Part shown: positions 1-9,172 of the stretch, piece after piece | How the letters are laid out: the number at the start of each line of letters is the position of its first letter | Numbering within the stretch: position 1 is the stretch's first letter | NCBI RefSeq assembly: GCF_052065415.1 | Contig: NZ_JBQHUB010000003.1 | Span: 89,107 to 153,106 of the forward strand | DNA: 64,000 bases | Direction of reading: 5' to 3' | Source of the DNA: Pseudoflavonifractor_A sp022772585 | Lineage (GTDB): Bacteria > Bacillota > Clostridia > Oscillospirales > Oscillospiraceae | Notes under the pieces: generated by a model | Seen by the model: the letters and a program-made list of their open reading frames with translations, nothing else | What the model was told of the DNA's origin: nothing | Database searches by the model: none | Position numbers and translations under genes: made by a program

Positions 1-1
1 G

Positions 2-2221
2 ACCGGCAAGGCCATCTATGCCAACGATATCCGGATGGCAGACATGGTGTTCTGCAAGGTGGTGCGCTCCACCATCTCCAGCGGCCGCATCCTGTCCATC
101 GACACCGCCGAGGCCGAGAAAGTGCCCGGCGTGGTGCGTATTTTTACCGCCAAGGACATCCCCGGCATCCCCAACCAGCCCTGCGACCGCCCGGTGATCT
201 GCGGCGACCGCGTGCGTTATATCGGCGATGCCGTGGCCCTGGTAGCCGCCGAGACCAGAGAGCAGGCCGACGAGGCCGCCAAGCTGGTGAAGGTGGAGTA
301 CGAGGAGCTTCCCGCCAATTTTGACCCCATGCATGCCCTGGACGACGACGCGCCCCTGATCCACGACAGCGGCAACGTGATCTGCAAGTGGAAGACCCAG
401 CGGGGCGACGTGGAGGAGGGCTTCCGGAACTCCGACTGCGTGATGGAGCGGGACTATGTGACCTCCCGGGTCCAGCACGTGTGCATCGAGACCGAGGCCG
501 CCGTGGCCTACCGTGACCCCAACACCAGCGAGATGATCGTCCGCTGCCCGGTGAACAGCCCCTTTGTCATCCGCAAGACGGTGGCCGAGACCCTGGGCCT
601 GCCCCAGACCCGGGTGCGGGTCATTCTTGCCACCATCGGCGCGTCCTTCGGCGGCAAGAACTACGATATCGCCATGGCCTCCAGCCGGGCGGCCATGGTC
701 AGCTTCCTGCTGGACCGGCCCTGCAAGGTGTGGCTCACCCGTGAGGAGTCCATCATGGAGGGCACCAAGCGCCATCCCATCCATGCCCATTACAAGGTGG
801 GCTTCAACCGGGACGGCAAGCTCCAGGCTATGCAGGTCCGGCTGGTGCTGGACGGCGGCGCCTACAAGAGCAAGACCTTCCCGGTGACCACCCGTATGGC
901 CATCGAGGCCGCCGGTCCCTACATCGTGCCCAATATCGACACCATCTCCACCAGCGTGTACACCAACAATGTCTACTCCGACGCCCTGCGTGGCTTCGGC
1001 TCCCCTCAGGTGGACTTCTGCTCTGAGTCCCTGATGGATGAGATCGCCAAGGAGCTGAACATGGACCCGGTGGAGCTGCGCAAAAAGAACATGCTCTACG
1101 AGGGCTGCACCTCCACCACCGGCCAGCACATGACCAATGTGACCCTGGACAAGTGCTACGAGGCCCTGGACAGCGCCTGTAAGATCGATGAGCGCCGTAA
1201 GCGCATCGCGGAGTACAACGCCTGCCACACCGGCACCAAGAAGGGCCTGGGCATCGCCTTTCTGCACCGGGGCGAGTCCTTCGGCGCCGCTGGACAGGGC
1301 ATCGATACCGCCAGCGGCATGATCGCTGTCCAGCCCGACGGCAGCGTCACCGTGGCCTCCTCCATTGCCGAGGTGGGCCAGGGCGGCCCCAACATGCTGG
1401 TCAGCGTGGTCCACGAGACCCTGGGCGTGGACCGGGAGAAGATCCGGGTCAGCCCGGTGGACACCGGCTTCCTCACCGACGCCGGCCCCACGGTGGCCAC
1501 CCGCGGCACTGTGTTCTCCGGCGGCGCGGTGTGGAAGGCCTGCCTGAGCGTCAAGGAGAAGCTCACCGGCTACGCCGAGAAGCGTCTGGGCACCCGTGAC
1601 GTGGTCTTTGCCGACGAGAAGATCACTGACGCCAGAGACCCCGCCAACAGCGTGGAGCTGCTCACCGTCATCACCGACGTTTTCAATAATGCCGACCACC
1701 TCAACTCCCTGGGCTATTTTTCCGCGCCGCCCTTCAACTATGACCGGAACACCGGCGTGGGCGACGCCTATTGGTCCTGGGTGTACGGCGCTGCCGCCGC
1801 GGAGGTCACCGTGGATCTGAAGACCGGCGCCGTGTCGGTGGACGACTATTTCGCGGTCCACGATGTGGGCCACGCCATGGACAGGGATGAAGTGGTGGGT
1901 CAGATCCGGGGCGGCGTGGCTATGGGCATCGGCTACGCCCTGACCGAGGAAGTGGACCTGAAAGAGGGCCGCATCCGCAACCTGAACCTGGAAAGCTACA
2001 TCGTTCCCACCGTGCTGGACGTGCCTGATCAGATCCACGCCATCGCGCTGGAGTATCCCAGCGAGGTCGGCCCCCTGGGCGCCAAGGGTCTGGGCGAACC
2101 GGCCACCTGCAACGTGGCCCCCGCCATCATCAACGCCATAGACAACGCCTGCGGCAAGCGGGTGCGGGAGCTGCCCGCAAACCTGGAGCGCATCGTTCTG
2201 GGCCATTCCATGAGCAAGTGA
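2..2221 (+). CDS. Xanthine dehydrogenase-type molybdenum-binding subunit, 5' end outside window
   Basis: Large subunit of a xanthine dehydrogenase-family molybdenum hydroxylase, which oxidises purines such as hypoxanthine or xanthine using a molybdopterin cofactor. The frame is open from base 2 (TGKAIYANDIRM before the first internal Met at 35). This matches the KVTGxAxYxxDL stretch that normally lies about 15 residues into these proteins, so only the first few residues are missing and the Met at 35 is not the start. Visible family landmarks are GASFGGKNYD, the ALRGFGSPQ segment, AEVGQGGPN and the C-terminal GPLGAKGLGEPA. The encoded 739 residues fit the family length of about 750-770. It is followed at 46 bp by an amidohydrolase. 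A second, complete subunit of the same family is encoded at 21926-24220. The exact substrate cannot be read from sequence. Confidence 0.9.
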   Translation, partial: TGKAIYANDIRMADMVFCKVVRSTISSGRILSIDTAEAEKVPGVVRIFTAKDIPGIPNQPCDRPVICGDRVRYIGDAVALVAAETREQADEAAKLVKVEYEELPANFDPMHALDDDAPLIHDSGNVICKWKTQRGDVEEGFRNSDCVMERDYVTSRVQHVCIETEAAVAYRDPNTSEMIVRCPVNSPFVIRKTVAETLGLPQTRVRVILATIGASFGGKNYDIAMASSRAAMVSFLLDRPCKVWLTREESIMEGTKRHPIHAHYKVGFNRDGKLQAMQVRLVLDGGAYKSKTFPVTTRMAIEAAGPYIVPNIDTISTSVYTNNVYSDALRGFGSPQVDFCSESLMDEIAKELNMDPVELRKKNMLYEGCTSTTGQHMTNVTLDKCYEALDSACKIDERRKRIAEYNACHTGTKKGLGIAFLHRGESFGAAGQGIDTASGMIAVQPDGSVTVASSIAEVGQGGPNMLVSVVHETLGVDREKIRVSPVDTGFLTDAGPTVATRGTVFSGGAVWKACLSVKEKLTGYAEKRLGTRDVVFADEKITDARDPANSVELLTVITDVFNNADHLNSLGYFSAPPFNYDRNTGVGDAYWSWVYGAAAAEVTVDLKTGAVSVDDYFAVHDVGHAMDRDEVVGQIRGGVAMGIGYALTEEVDLKEGRIRNLNLESYIVPTVLDVPDQIHAIALEYPSEVGPLGAKGLGEPATCNVAPAIINAIDNACGKRVRELPANLERIVLGHSMSK

Positions 2222-2267
2222 TCCGAGTGTTTTTGCCATAGATTGTACTCGAAAGGAAATGATCAGC

Positions 2268-3617
2268 ATGAAAACCCTGTTCCGCAATCCCTGGATCGTC
2301 ACCATGAATGACGACTTTGAGATGATCCGCAACGGCTTTGTCTATGTGGTGGATGACAAGATCAGCGAGGTGGGCTCCGATCCCCTGCGCATGGCCCAGC
2401 TCAGCCTGGAGGCTGACTCCGTCATCGACGCCGCCGACAAGATCCTCATGCCCGGCATGGTCAGCGCCCACACCCACCTGTTCCAGACCTTCATGCGCGG
2501 CCTGGCCGACGATCTGCAGCTCTATCCCTGGCTGTCCACCCAGGTCTGGCCCTTCTCCGAGCTGATGACCGAGGAGGACTTCTACTACGCCGGACTCATC
2601 GGCTGCCTGGAGAACCTGAAGACCGGCGCCACCAGCTGCATCGACCAGCATTACATTTTCACCTCCCTCAACAACGGCGACCGCATCTTTGAGGCTATGC
2701 GGGATTCCGGCATCCGCGGCAACATGTGCCGCTGCTTTGCCAACATCGTGTACTATGAGAAGTTCCGTGAGGAGGATCAGGACCGTATCCTCAACGACAT
2801 CAAGCGCCTGCACAGTGAGTGGGCCGGCAAGGAGAACGGCCGCCTGTCCCTGAGCGTGGGCCCCCTGAACCCCTGGGGCGTCTCTCCCGACCTGTTCCAG
2901 AAGACCAAGCAGCTCTCCAAGGATCTGGGGATCAAGTTCCAGGTCCACACCGCCGAGGATCAGGACGTGGTGGAAAAGACCGCCAAGATGTACGGCGGCA
3001 TGCGCAATGTGGAGTTCCTCGAGTCCATGGGTATCCTGGACGAGGACACCCAGCTGGCCCACGCCATCTGGCTGGATGACCACGAGATGGAGATTCTGGA
3101 CAAGTACCGCTGCCAGCCCATCCACTGCCCGGTGGCCAACGCCTACCTGGCCGACGGCGTGGCCCGGGTGCCCGAGATGCTGAAGATGGGCCTGCCCGTG
3201 GCCCTGGGCACCGACGGCCCCGGCAGCAACAACGCCCAGGATATGCTGGGCACCCTGAAGTACACCGCCCTGATGCACAAGAACCACAACCTGGACGCCC
3301 ACATCATCTCCAACAAGGACGTGCTCACCATGGCCACCCGCAACGGCGCCATCGCCATGGGCATGGACGGCCAGATGGGCCAGATCGCCCCCGGCATGAA
3401 GGCCGACATCCTGCTGGTGGACTGGAAGAAGCCCCATATCGCCCCTGTCCATCATCCCGAGTCCGCCCTGGTGAACAACGCCAACGGCAACGACGTGGAT
3501 ACCGTCATGGTCAACGGCGAGATCGTGGTGCGCAACAAGAAGTCCACCAAGATCGACGAGATCGCCCTTATCGATGAGTGCCAGAAGCGCATCGAGTTCA
3601 TCAAGTCCCGTATGTAA
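2268..3617 (+). CDS. Amidohydrolase-superfamily nucleobase/nucleoside deaminase-like protein
   Basis: Metal-dependent hydrolase of the TrzN/AtzA/MTA-SAH deaminase branch of the amidohydrolase superfamily, probably a cytoplasmic deaminase of a purine-like compound. Metal-site motifs are visible: PGMVSAHTHLFQ (HxH), VHTAED (His), LAHAIWL (His) and LGTDGPGSNN (Asp). There is no signal peptide, and the length of 449 residues is typical. An ATG at 2259 is also in frame, but it sits directly on the AAAGGA ribosome binding site (2252-2257). The ATG at 2268 has proper spacing and is preferred. The gene follows a xanthine dehydrogenase subunit, so a role in purine breakdown is likely by context. The precise substrate (8-oxoguanine, guanine, MTA or SAH) is not resolved. 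Confidence 0.85.
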   Translation: MKTLFRNPWIVTMNDDFEMIRNGFVYVVDDKISEVGSDPLRMAQLSLEADSVIDAADKILMPGMVSAHTHLFQTFMRGLADDLQLYPWLSTQVWPFSELMTEEDFYYAGLIGCLENLKTGATSCIDQHYIFTSLNNGDRIFEAMRDSGIRGNMCRCFANIVYYEKFREEDQDRILNDIKRLHSEWAGKENGRLSLSVGPLNPWGVSPDLFQKTKQLSKDLGIKFQVHTAEDQDVVEKTAKMYGGMRNVEFLESMGILDEDTQLAHAIWLDDHEMEILDKYRCQPIHCPVANAYLADGVARVPEMLKMGLPVALGTDGPGSNNAQDMLGTLKYTALMHKNHNLDAHIISNKDVLTMATRNGAIAMGMDGQMGQIAPGMKADILLVDWKKPHIAPVHHPESALVNNANGNDVDTVMVNGEIVVRNKKSTKIDEIALIDECQKRIEFIKSRM

Positions 3618-3655
3618 TGATTGCTTTGGCCGGTCCTGTCCGGCCGGAGAAAAAA

Positions 3656-3685
3656 AGAGAGCCGCCCGTATGGGCGGCTCTCTTT
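3656..3685. terminator. Bidirectional terminator between convergent genes
   Basis: Perfect 12-bp stem (3656-3667 with 3672-3683) and a 4-nt loop. A run of A precedes it and T follows, so it can stop both the plus-strand amidohydrolase and the minus-strand alcohol dehydrogenase. Confidence 0.85.
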
Positions 3686-3727
3686 CTGCGCCGTCCGGCA
3701 GGGCGGCACTTTTATGAAGGGGGATAA

Positions 3728-4909
3728 TCAGAAATCAACCTCGGTGCCGTAGTAGATGCAGGTGAAGAGCTTCTCCATGGTGGCGGGGTCGATGGGACGG
3801 GGGTTGGAGCCGGTGCAGGCGTCGCCCACGGCATTGGCGGAGATGGCAGAGAGCTTCTCCTTGAACTCGCTCTCAATGATGCCGAAGTCCTTCAGGGTAT
3901 TGGGAATGCCCATGGCGTCGTTCATAGAGCGGATCTTGGCGCGCAGGGCCTGGACCAGCTCGTCGGTGGTGGCGCCGGAGAGACCCATGGTGCGGGCGAT
4001 GTCGGCATACCGCTCAGCCACGCCGTCGGCCTTGGAGTTATACTGGATAACGTAGGGCAGGTACATGGCGTTGGCCAGGCCGTGGATGATGTGGCCGGTG
4101 GAGAAGGCGGCGCCGGTCTTGTGGGCCATGGAGTGGACGATACCCAGCAGGGCGTTGGAGAAGGCCATGCCAGCCAGGCACTGGCCGTAGTGCATCTCCT
4201 CGCGGCAGGTCATGTCGCCGCCGAAGGATTTGAGCAGGTCATGGTTCACGATGTCGATGGCCTTCAGGGCCAGGGGGTCGGTGAACACGGTATGGAGGGT
4301 GGACACATAGGCCTCAATGGCGTGGGTCAGGGCGTCCATGCCGGTGTGTGCCACCAGCTTGGGCGGCATGGTCTCAGCCAGGGCGGGGTCGATGATAGCC
4401 ACATCAGGGGTGATGTTGAAGTCGGCCAGGGGGTACTTGATGCCCTTGGAATAGTCGGTGATGACCGAGAAGGCGGTGACCTCGGTGGCGGTGCCGGAGG
4501 TGGAGGGGATGGCGCAGAAGCGGGCCTTCTGGCGCAGCTCGGGGAAGCTGAAGGGGGTCACCAGGTCCTCGAAGGTGGTCTCGGGATACTCATAGAAGGC
4601 CCACATGGCCTTGGCCGCGTCGATGGGGGATCCGCCGCCCATGGCGACGATCCAGTCGGGCTGGAACTCGCGCATGACGGCCGCGCCGGCCATGACGGTC
4701 TCCACGGAGGGATCGGGCTCTACGTTCTCAATGAGCTTGGTCTCCATGCCGGCCTCTTTCAGATACTCCAGCGCCTTGTCCACAAAGCCGAAGCGCTTCA
4801 TGGAGCCGCCGCCCAGCACCAGAACGGCCCGGCGGCCCTTCAGGGTCTTCAGGTTCTCCAGCGCGTTGGCGCCGTAATAGATGTCTCTGGGAAGAGTAAA
4901 TCTGCTCAT
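3728..4909 (-). CDS. Iron-containing (type III) alcohol dehydrogenase
   Basis: NAD(P)-dependent alcohol/aldehyde oxidoreductase of the Fe-ADH family (butanol, lactaldehyde or 1,3-propanediol dehydrogenase type), acting in fermentation in the cytoplasm. The nucleotide-binding GGGSPID lies at residues 91-97. The probable metal ligands are Asp192 and His196 in GMDALTHAIEA, His263 in SMAHKTGA and His276 in HGLANAMYLP. The length of 393 residues is normal. The start at 4909 has an AGGAGG site about 8 nt upstream. It is transcribed alone: the next minus-strand gene upstream is a transporter whose own terminator lies between them. The substrate is not determined. Confidence 0.93.
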   Translation of the reverse strand: MSRFTLPRDIYYGANALENLKTLKGRRAVLVLGGGSMKRFGFVDKALEYLKEAGMETKLIENVEPDPSVETVMAGAAVMREFQPDWIVAMGGGSPIDAAKAMWAFYEYPETTFEDLVTPFSFPELRQKARFCAIPSTSGTATEVTAFSVITDYSKGIKYPLADFNITPDVAIIDPALAETMPPKLVAHTGMDALTHAIEAYVSTLHTVFTDPLALKAIDIVNHDLLKSFGGDMTCREEMHYGQCLAGMAFSNALLGIVHSMAHKTGAAFSTGHIIHGLANAMYLPYVIQYNSKADGVAERYADIARTMGLSGATTDELVQALRAKIRSMNDAMGIPNTLKDFGIIESEFKEKLSAISANAVGDACTGSNPRPIDPATMEKLFTCIYYGTEVDF

Positions 4910-5040
4910 GATGGAAGCCTCCTTGATAAATTCGAAGATAGAATTGTTAAATAATTAACGATCCTTGCGGATGATATTATTGCACATCGTTAAAAAATTG
5001 TCAATAGGTTTTTCAGTAAACTATACGATATAAAATTTGA

Positions 5041-5068
5041 GGCCGTCCCCCAAAGATGGGGGACGGCC
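5041..5068 (-). terminator. Rho-independent terminator of the EamA transporter gene
   Basis: Perfect 11-bp GC-rich stem (5041-5051 with 5058-5068) with a 6-nt loop, followed on the minus strand by a T-rich stretch. It lies 22 bp past the stop of the transporter gene. Confidence 0.85.
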
Positions 5069-5090
5069 CTGCAAAATCGGAAGAAAACAT

Positions 5091-5951
5091 TCAGGCGTGC
5101 TGCCGGCGGGTATGGAGGAACATGGCCACCGCCGCGCCGCAGATGATGAGATAGCCCAGCCAGCTGAACAGGTCGGGGACCTGCTGAAAGACCAGAAAGC
5201 CCAACAGGGCGGAGAAGAGGACCTGGGAGTAGTCGTAGACCGACAGCTCCCGGGCGGGGGCGAAGGAGTAGGCGGCGGTAATGGAGAACTGTCCGCCTGC
5301 GGCGGACGCACCGGCCAACAGGAGGCAGGCCAGCTGGGCCGGCGTCATGGGGGCATAGTTCAAAATCAGGTAGGGCAGGGTGACCACACAGGAAAAGGCG
5401 GAGAAGAAGAACACGATGAAGGGTCCCTTCACGCCCCGCTTGCTCAGCATGCGTACCATGGTATAGGCAAAGCCTGCGCATGCGCCGCCGAAGAGGCCGG
5501 CCAAAGCGGGAACGAGCTGCATGGACGAGCCGGTGGGCCGCAGTATGAGCAGGCAGCCCGCAAAGGCGCTGAGTACAGCCCCCGCCTGGAAGAGGGAGAT
5601 GCGCTCCTTCAGCAGGAAGTAGCTGAACAGGATGGCGAAGAAGGGAGACATCTTGTTGAGCATGGAGGCGTCAGCCAGCACCAGATGGTCCACAGCATAG
5701 AAGTTGCCAAGGATGCCCAGAGTACCGAAAAGGGCCCGCAGGAAGAGCTCCAGCCAGCTGACTTTATCCATCTGGACTCGCTGATGGCTGCGCAGCAGCA
5801 GAAAGGCGGCGGCGAAGGCGGCCACCAGATTGCGGAAGAAGCTCTTTTGGACTGAGGGCAGGTCGCCGGAGAGCCGGACGAACAGATTCATCAATGCAAA
5901 GAAAAAGGCGGCCGATAGGATACACAGGATCCCCTTGTATTTATCTTTCAA
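5091..5951 (-). CDS. EamA/DMT-family transporter
   Basis: Inner-membrane permease of the drug/metabolite transporter superfamily, usually exporting amino acids or small metabolites. The protein shows about ten hydrophobic segments in two EamA repeats. The first begins KDKYKGILCILSAAFFFALMNLFVRLSG, and the second includes LFGGACAGFAYTMVRML and a final ALLGFLVFQQVPDLFSWLGYLIICGAAVAMFL. A TTG start at 5951 is preferred because AGGAGGAA lies 6 nt upstream of it. The in-frame ATG at 5975 would place the ribosome binding site inside the gene. The product is about 286 residues. The substrate is unknown and there is no operon partner. Confidence 0.88.
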   Translation of the reverse strand: MKDKYKGILCILSAAFFFALMNLFVRLSGDLPSVQKSFFRNLVAAFAAAFLLLRSHQRVQMDKVSWLELFLRALFGTLGILGNFYAVDHLVLADASMLNKMSPFFAILFSYFLLKERISLFQAGAVLSAFAGCLLILRPTGSSMQLVPALAGLFGGACAGFAYTMVRMLSKRGVKGPFIVFFFSAFSCVVTLPYLILNYAPMTPAQLACLLLAGASAAGGQFSITAAYSFAPARELSVYDYSQVLFSALLGFLVFQQVPDLFSWLGYLIICGAAVAMFLHTRRQHA

Positions 5952-6089
5952 AACGGATTCCTCCTGTCGAATCATGACTTTTATTATTATATCCCTCTCT
6001 GCGGAAGAAGAAAAGAAAAATTTTCGTGCATGACCGGGCATGAAAACGCCTGCCCCCGCGGCACACAGGGGCAGGCGTATGGGTTGCTG

Positions 6090-6611
6090 TCAGTCGCTCC
6101 ACAGGACAACGCGGCCTGCCGCACGGGATTTGGGCAAGTCGATGAGGCGCTGGTTGGAGGAGCCGCGAAAACGAAGGGAAATGTCTTTCAGTTCCTCTAC
6201 GAACTCTCCGTCCACCAGCACGTCGATGAGGGAGAGCAGCTGGTCAGTGACCTCGCACCGGGCCCGGCTTTCCCCCAGCAGGTCACGTTCATACCCATAG
6301 CCGGAGTAGGCCCAGATGTCCTTCTCCGGGAGACACTCCCGCACCCGGCGCAGGAAGGGGAGCAGGGCGCGCTGGTTCTCGGGCTCAAAGGGTTCGCCGC
6401 CCAGCAGGGTCAATCCGCTGACAAAAGAGGGGGATAGATCCTCCAGCAGCCGGTCCTCCACCTCGCGGGTAAAGGGCTGGCCGTAATGAAAATCCTGAGC
6501 CTCTTCGTTGAAGCAGCCTTTGCAGTGGTGTGTGCAGCCTGAGACGAACAGGCTTACCCGCACGCCGATGCCGTTGGCGATGTCCCGGCGCTTGATGGCG
6601 GCGTAGTTCAT
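6090..6611 (-). CDS. nrdG: Anaerobic ribonucleotide reductase activating enzyme
   Basis: Radical-SAM enzyme that installs the glycyl radical on NrdD, enabling deoxyribonucleotide synthesis without oxygen. The cluster-binding CxxxCxxC is visible as CTHHCKGC (Cys26, Cys30, Cys33). It is followed by LTLLGGEPFEPENQ, the GGEP motif that positions SAM. The length of 173 residues is typical. It starts 21 bp after the nrdD stop, so the two are co-transcribed and share the NrdR-like boxes upstream of nrdD. Confidence 0.96.
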   Translation of the reverse strand: MNYAAIKRRDIANGIGVRVSLFVSGCTHHCKGCFNEEAQDFHYGQPFTREVEDRLLEDLSPSFVSGLTLLGGEPFEPENQRALLPFLRRVRECLPEKDIWAYSGYGYERDLLGESRARCEVTDQLLSLIDVLVDGEFVEELKDISLRFRGSSNQRLIDLPKSRAAGRVVLWSD

Positions 6612-6632
6612 GGCGATCCTTCCTTTGCGGTG

Positions 6633-8813
6633 TTACAGATGAAGCACGCGGTCCCGGATTTCCTGCGTGCGGCCCTGGTTCCAAAACTGGGTGCCGATAT
6701 AGCCGCAGGTCCGGCGGGCCACATTCATCTTGTCCTGGTTGCGGTTGCCGCACTTGGGGCACTCCCACACCAGTTTGCCGTCCTGATCCTTGACGATCTG
6801 AATCTCGCCGTCGAAGCCGCAGACCTGGCAGTAGTCGCTCTTGGTGTTGAGCTCGGCGTACATGATGTTGTCGTAAATGAACTGCATGAGCTGGAGCACG
6901 GCCTCCAGGTTATTCTGCATATTGGGCACTTCCACATAGCTGATGGCGCCGCCGGGGGAGAGGGCCTGGAACTTGGCCTCGAAGGCCAGCTTCTCGAAAG
7001 CGTCGATGTCCTCAGTGACGTGGACGTGGTAGCTGTTGGTGATATAGGCCTTGTCGGTGACGCCGGGGATGATGCCGAAGCGCTTCTGCAGGCACTTGGC
7101 GAAGCGGTAGGTGGTGGATTCCATGGGAGTGCCGTACAGGGAGAAGTCTATGTGCTCCTTGGCCTTCCAGGCGGCGGTGGCCTCGTTCATATGCTCCATG
7201 ACCTGCAGGGCGAAGGGAGTGGCCTCCGGATCGGTGTGGGACTTGCCGGTCATGTACTTGACGCACTCATAGAGGCCGGCATAGCCCAGGGAGATGGTGG
7301 AGTAGCCGTTATAGAGCAGCTTGTCGATGGGCTCGCCCTTTTTCAGCCGGGCAATGGCGCCGTACTGCCACAGGATGGGGGCAGCGTCGGACAGCGTACC
7401 CTTGAGCCGGTTGTGGCGGCACATGAGGGCCTTGTAGCACAACTCCAGCCGCTCGTCGAAGATAGACCAGAACTTGTCCATATCCCGACCGGAGGAGAGG
7501 GCCACGTCCACCAGGTTGATGGTGACCACGCCCTGATTGAAGCGGCCGTAATACTTGGGCTTTCCGGTCTCCGGGTCCACATAGGGGGTCAGGAAGGAGC
7601 GGCAGCCCATGCAGGTGTAGCAGTGGCCCTCGCCGTTTTTGTCCACCTTGTTGCGCAGCATGATCTTTTCCGAGATATAGTCGGGGACCATGCGCTTGGC
7701 GGTGCATTTGGCGGCCAGCTTGGTCAGGTAGTAGTAGGGGGAGTCGGGGTGGATGTTGTCCTCCTCCAGCACATAGATCAGCTTGGGGAAGGCGGGGGTG
7801 ACCCACACGCCGGCCTCGTTCTTCACGCCCTGGTAGCGCTGGTTCAGGGTCTCCTCGATGATGAGAGCCAGATCCTTCTTCTCCTGCTCGTTCTTGGCCT
7901 CGCCCAGATACATGAACACGGTGATGAAGGGAGCCTGACCGTTGGTGGTCATCAGGGTGACCACCTGGTACTGGATGGTCTGCACGCCCCGGCGGATCTC
8001 CTCCCGCAGGCGCTTTTCCACGATACGGTCCACCACCTGGGCGTCGGTGGAGCCGCCGCAGACGGCGATATCGGCCAGCACCTCGGACTGGATCTTCTTG
8101 CGGGACACGTCCACAAAGGGGGCCAGATGGGCCAGGGAAATGGACTGGCCGCCGTACTGGTTGGAGGCCACCTGGGCAATGATCTGAGTGGCGATGTTGC
8201 AGGCAGTGGAGAAGCTGTGGGGCTTCTCGATCATGGTGCCGGTGATGACGGTGCCGTTCTGCAGCATATCCTCCAGATTGACCAGGTCGCAGTTGTGCAT
8301 GTGCTGGGCATAATAGTCCATATCGTGGAAGTGAATGATGCCGGCCTCATGGGCCTCCACGATCTCCTGAGGCAGCAGCAGACGGCGGGTGATATCCTTG
8401 CTCACCTCGCCGGCCATGTAGTCACGCTGGACCGAGTTGACGGTGGGATTCTTGTTGGAGTTCTCCTGCTTGGCTTCCTCGTTGTTGCACTCGATGAGGG
8501 AGAGGATCTGCCCGTCGGTGGTATTGGCGGCCCGTACCAGATTGTGGTTATAGCGGTAGCGGATGTAGCGCTTGGCGGTCTCATAGGCGCCGCTCTCCAT
8601 GATGCCGGTCTCCACCATCTCCTGCACCTCCTCCACGGAGGGGGCGCGGCCCATCTGCTGGCAGGCCTGCTCGATCTGAAGCGCGATCCCGTCGATCTGC
8701 TCACGGGTGAGCTCGGGCGCGCCGTCGGTGGCGTTGTTGGCCTTGGTGACCGCCGCGGCGATCTTCACGCGGTCGAACTGGGCTTCGGCGCCGCTGCGCT
8801 TCATGATCTTCAT
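6633..8813 (-). CDS. nrdD: Anaerobic ribonucleoside-triphosphate reductase (class III)
   Basis: Oxygen-sensitive glycyl-radical enzyme that reduces NTPs to dNTPs. An N-terminal ATP-cone (residues about 3-95, KIMKRSGAEAQFDRVKI) gives allosteric control. The C-terminal part has two CxxC pairs that bind zinc (CQVCGFDG and CPKCGNRN) and the radical loop RRTCGYIG, with Gly704 the expected radical site. The length of 726 residues is usual. The start at 8813 has an AAAGGAG site. It is followed by nrdG. Two NrdR-like boxes 31 bp apart lie 93-139 bp upstream, so repression by NrdR-ATP/dATP is likely. The presence of NrdDG points to an anaerobic lifestyle. Confidence 0.97.
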   Translation of the reverse strand: MKIMKRSGAEAQFDRVKIAAAVTKANNATDGAPELTREQIDGIALQIEQACQQMGRAPSVEEVQEMVETGIMESGAYETAKRYIRYRYNHNLVRAANTTDGQILSLIECNNEEAKQENSNKNPTVNSVQRDYMAGEVSKDITRRLLLPQEIVEAHEAGIIHFHDMDYYAQHMHNCDLVNLEDMLQNGTVITGTMIEKPHSFSTACNIATQIIAQVASNQYGGQSISLAHLAPFVDVSRKKIQSEVLADIAVCGGSTDAQVVDRIVEKRLREEIRRGVQTIQYQVVTLMTTNGQAPFITVFMYLGEAKNEQEKKDLALIIEETLNQRYQGVKNEAGVWVTPAFPKLIYVLEEDNIHPDSPYYYLTKLAAKCTAKRMVPDYISEKIMLRNKVDKNGEGHCYTCMGCRSFLTPYVDPETGKPKYYGRFNQGVVTINLVDVALSSGRDMDKFWSIFDERLELCYKALMCRHNRLKGTLSDAAPILWQYGAIARLKKGEPIDKLLYNGYSTISLGYAGLYECVKYMTGKSHTDPEATPFALQVMEHMNEATAAWKAKEHIDFSLYGTPMESTTYRFAKCLQKRFGIIPGVTDKAYITNSYHVHVTEDIDAFEKLAFEAKFQALSPGGAISYVEVPNMQNNLEAVLQLMQFIYDNIMYAELNTKSDYCQVCGFDGEIQIVKDQDGKLVWECPKCGNRNQDKMNVARRTCGYIGTQFWNQGRTQEIRDRVLHL

Positions 8814-8905
8814 TAGGCAATCGCTCCTTTGTAATCTTCATAAAAAAGGGGACAGTCCCCAGATGCCGGCGGCCTGGGAAAATGCCCTCTGTCGCAACTC
8901 TTTGA

Positions 8906-8952
8906 ATACATTATATAGTGGACTGAAGTGAAAATCAACCCATATTTAGGGC
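8906..8952 (-). promoter_or_regulatory. Tandem NrdR-like boxes upstream of nrdD
   Basis: Box 1 (8906-8921) matches 13 of 16 positions of the NrdR consensus ACACWATATATWGTGT. Box 2 (8937-8952) is weaker, at 10 of 16. Their starts are exactly 31 bp apart, the three-helical-turn spacing typical of paired NrdR sites. Together with the position upstream of nrdDG this makes an NrdR operator likely. The rest of the 8814-9118 gap holds no convincing gene. The 68-codon frame at 8970-9176 has no family features and overlaps the terminator. Confidence 0.7.
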
Positions 8953-9118
8953 TGGAAGGACCGGGACTGTCAAAATGCCAGAAGTGGGGAAAATGTGATG
9001 ATATGAGCGGATTGCCGCCATGGCGCCTCCCGGAATAGGCGGATTTCCGGGGAATAAGGGATCAGGTCCGTCCGCAAAAACAGCAATTTGACGGAAAAGA
9101 GAGAGGAGGACTCCGGGG

Positions 9119-9166
9119 AAAAAAGCAGCCGCCCGGAGCGCCGGTTCCGGACCGGGCGCCGGGCGG
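9119..9166 (-). terminator. Terminator of the methionine synthase operon
   Basis: GC-rich imperfect hairpin (9129-9166) followed on the minus strand by CTGC and six T (9124-9119), just past the MTHFR fusion gene. Confidence 0.75.
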
Positions 9167-9172
9167 AGGGAT

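Noticed and set aside
6630..8816. Plus-strand open frame as long as nrdD
   Set aside because: It is an exact antisense shadow of nrdD, His/Leu/Val-rich, without motifs.
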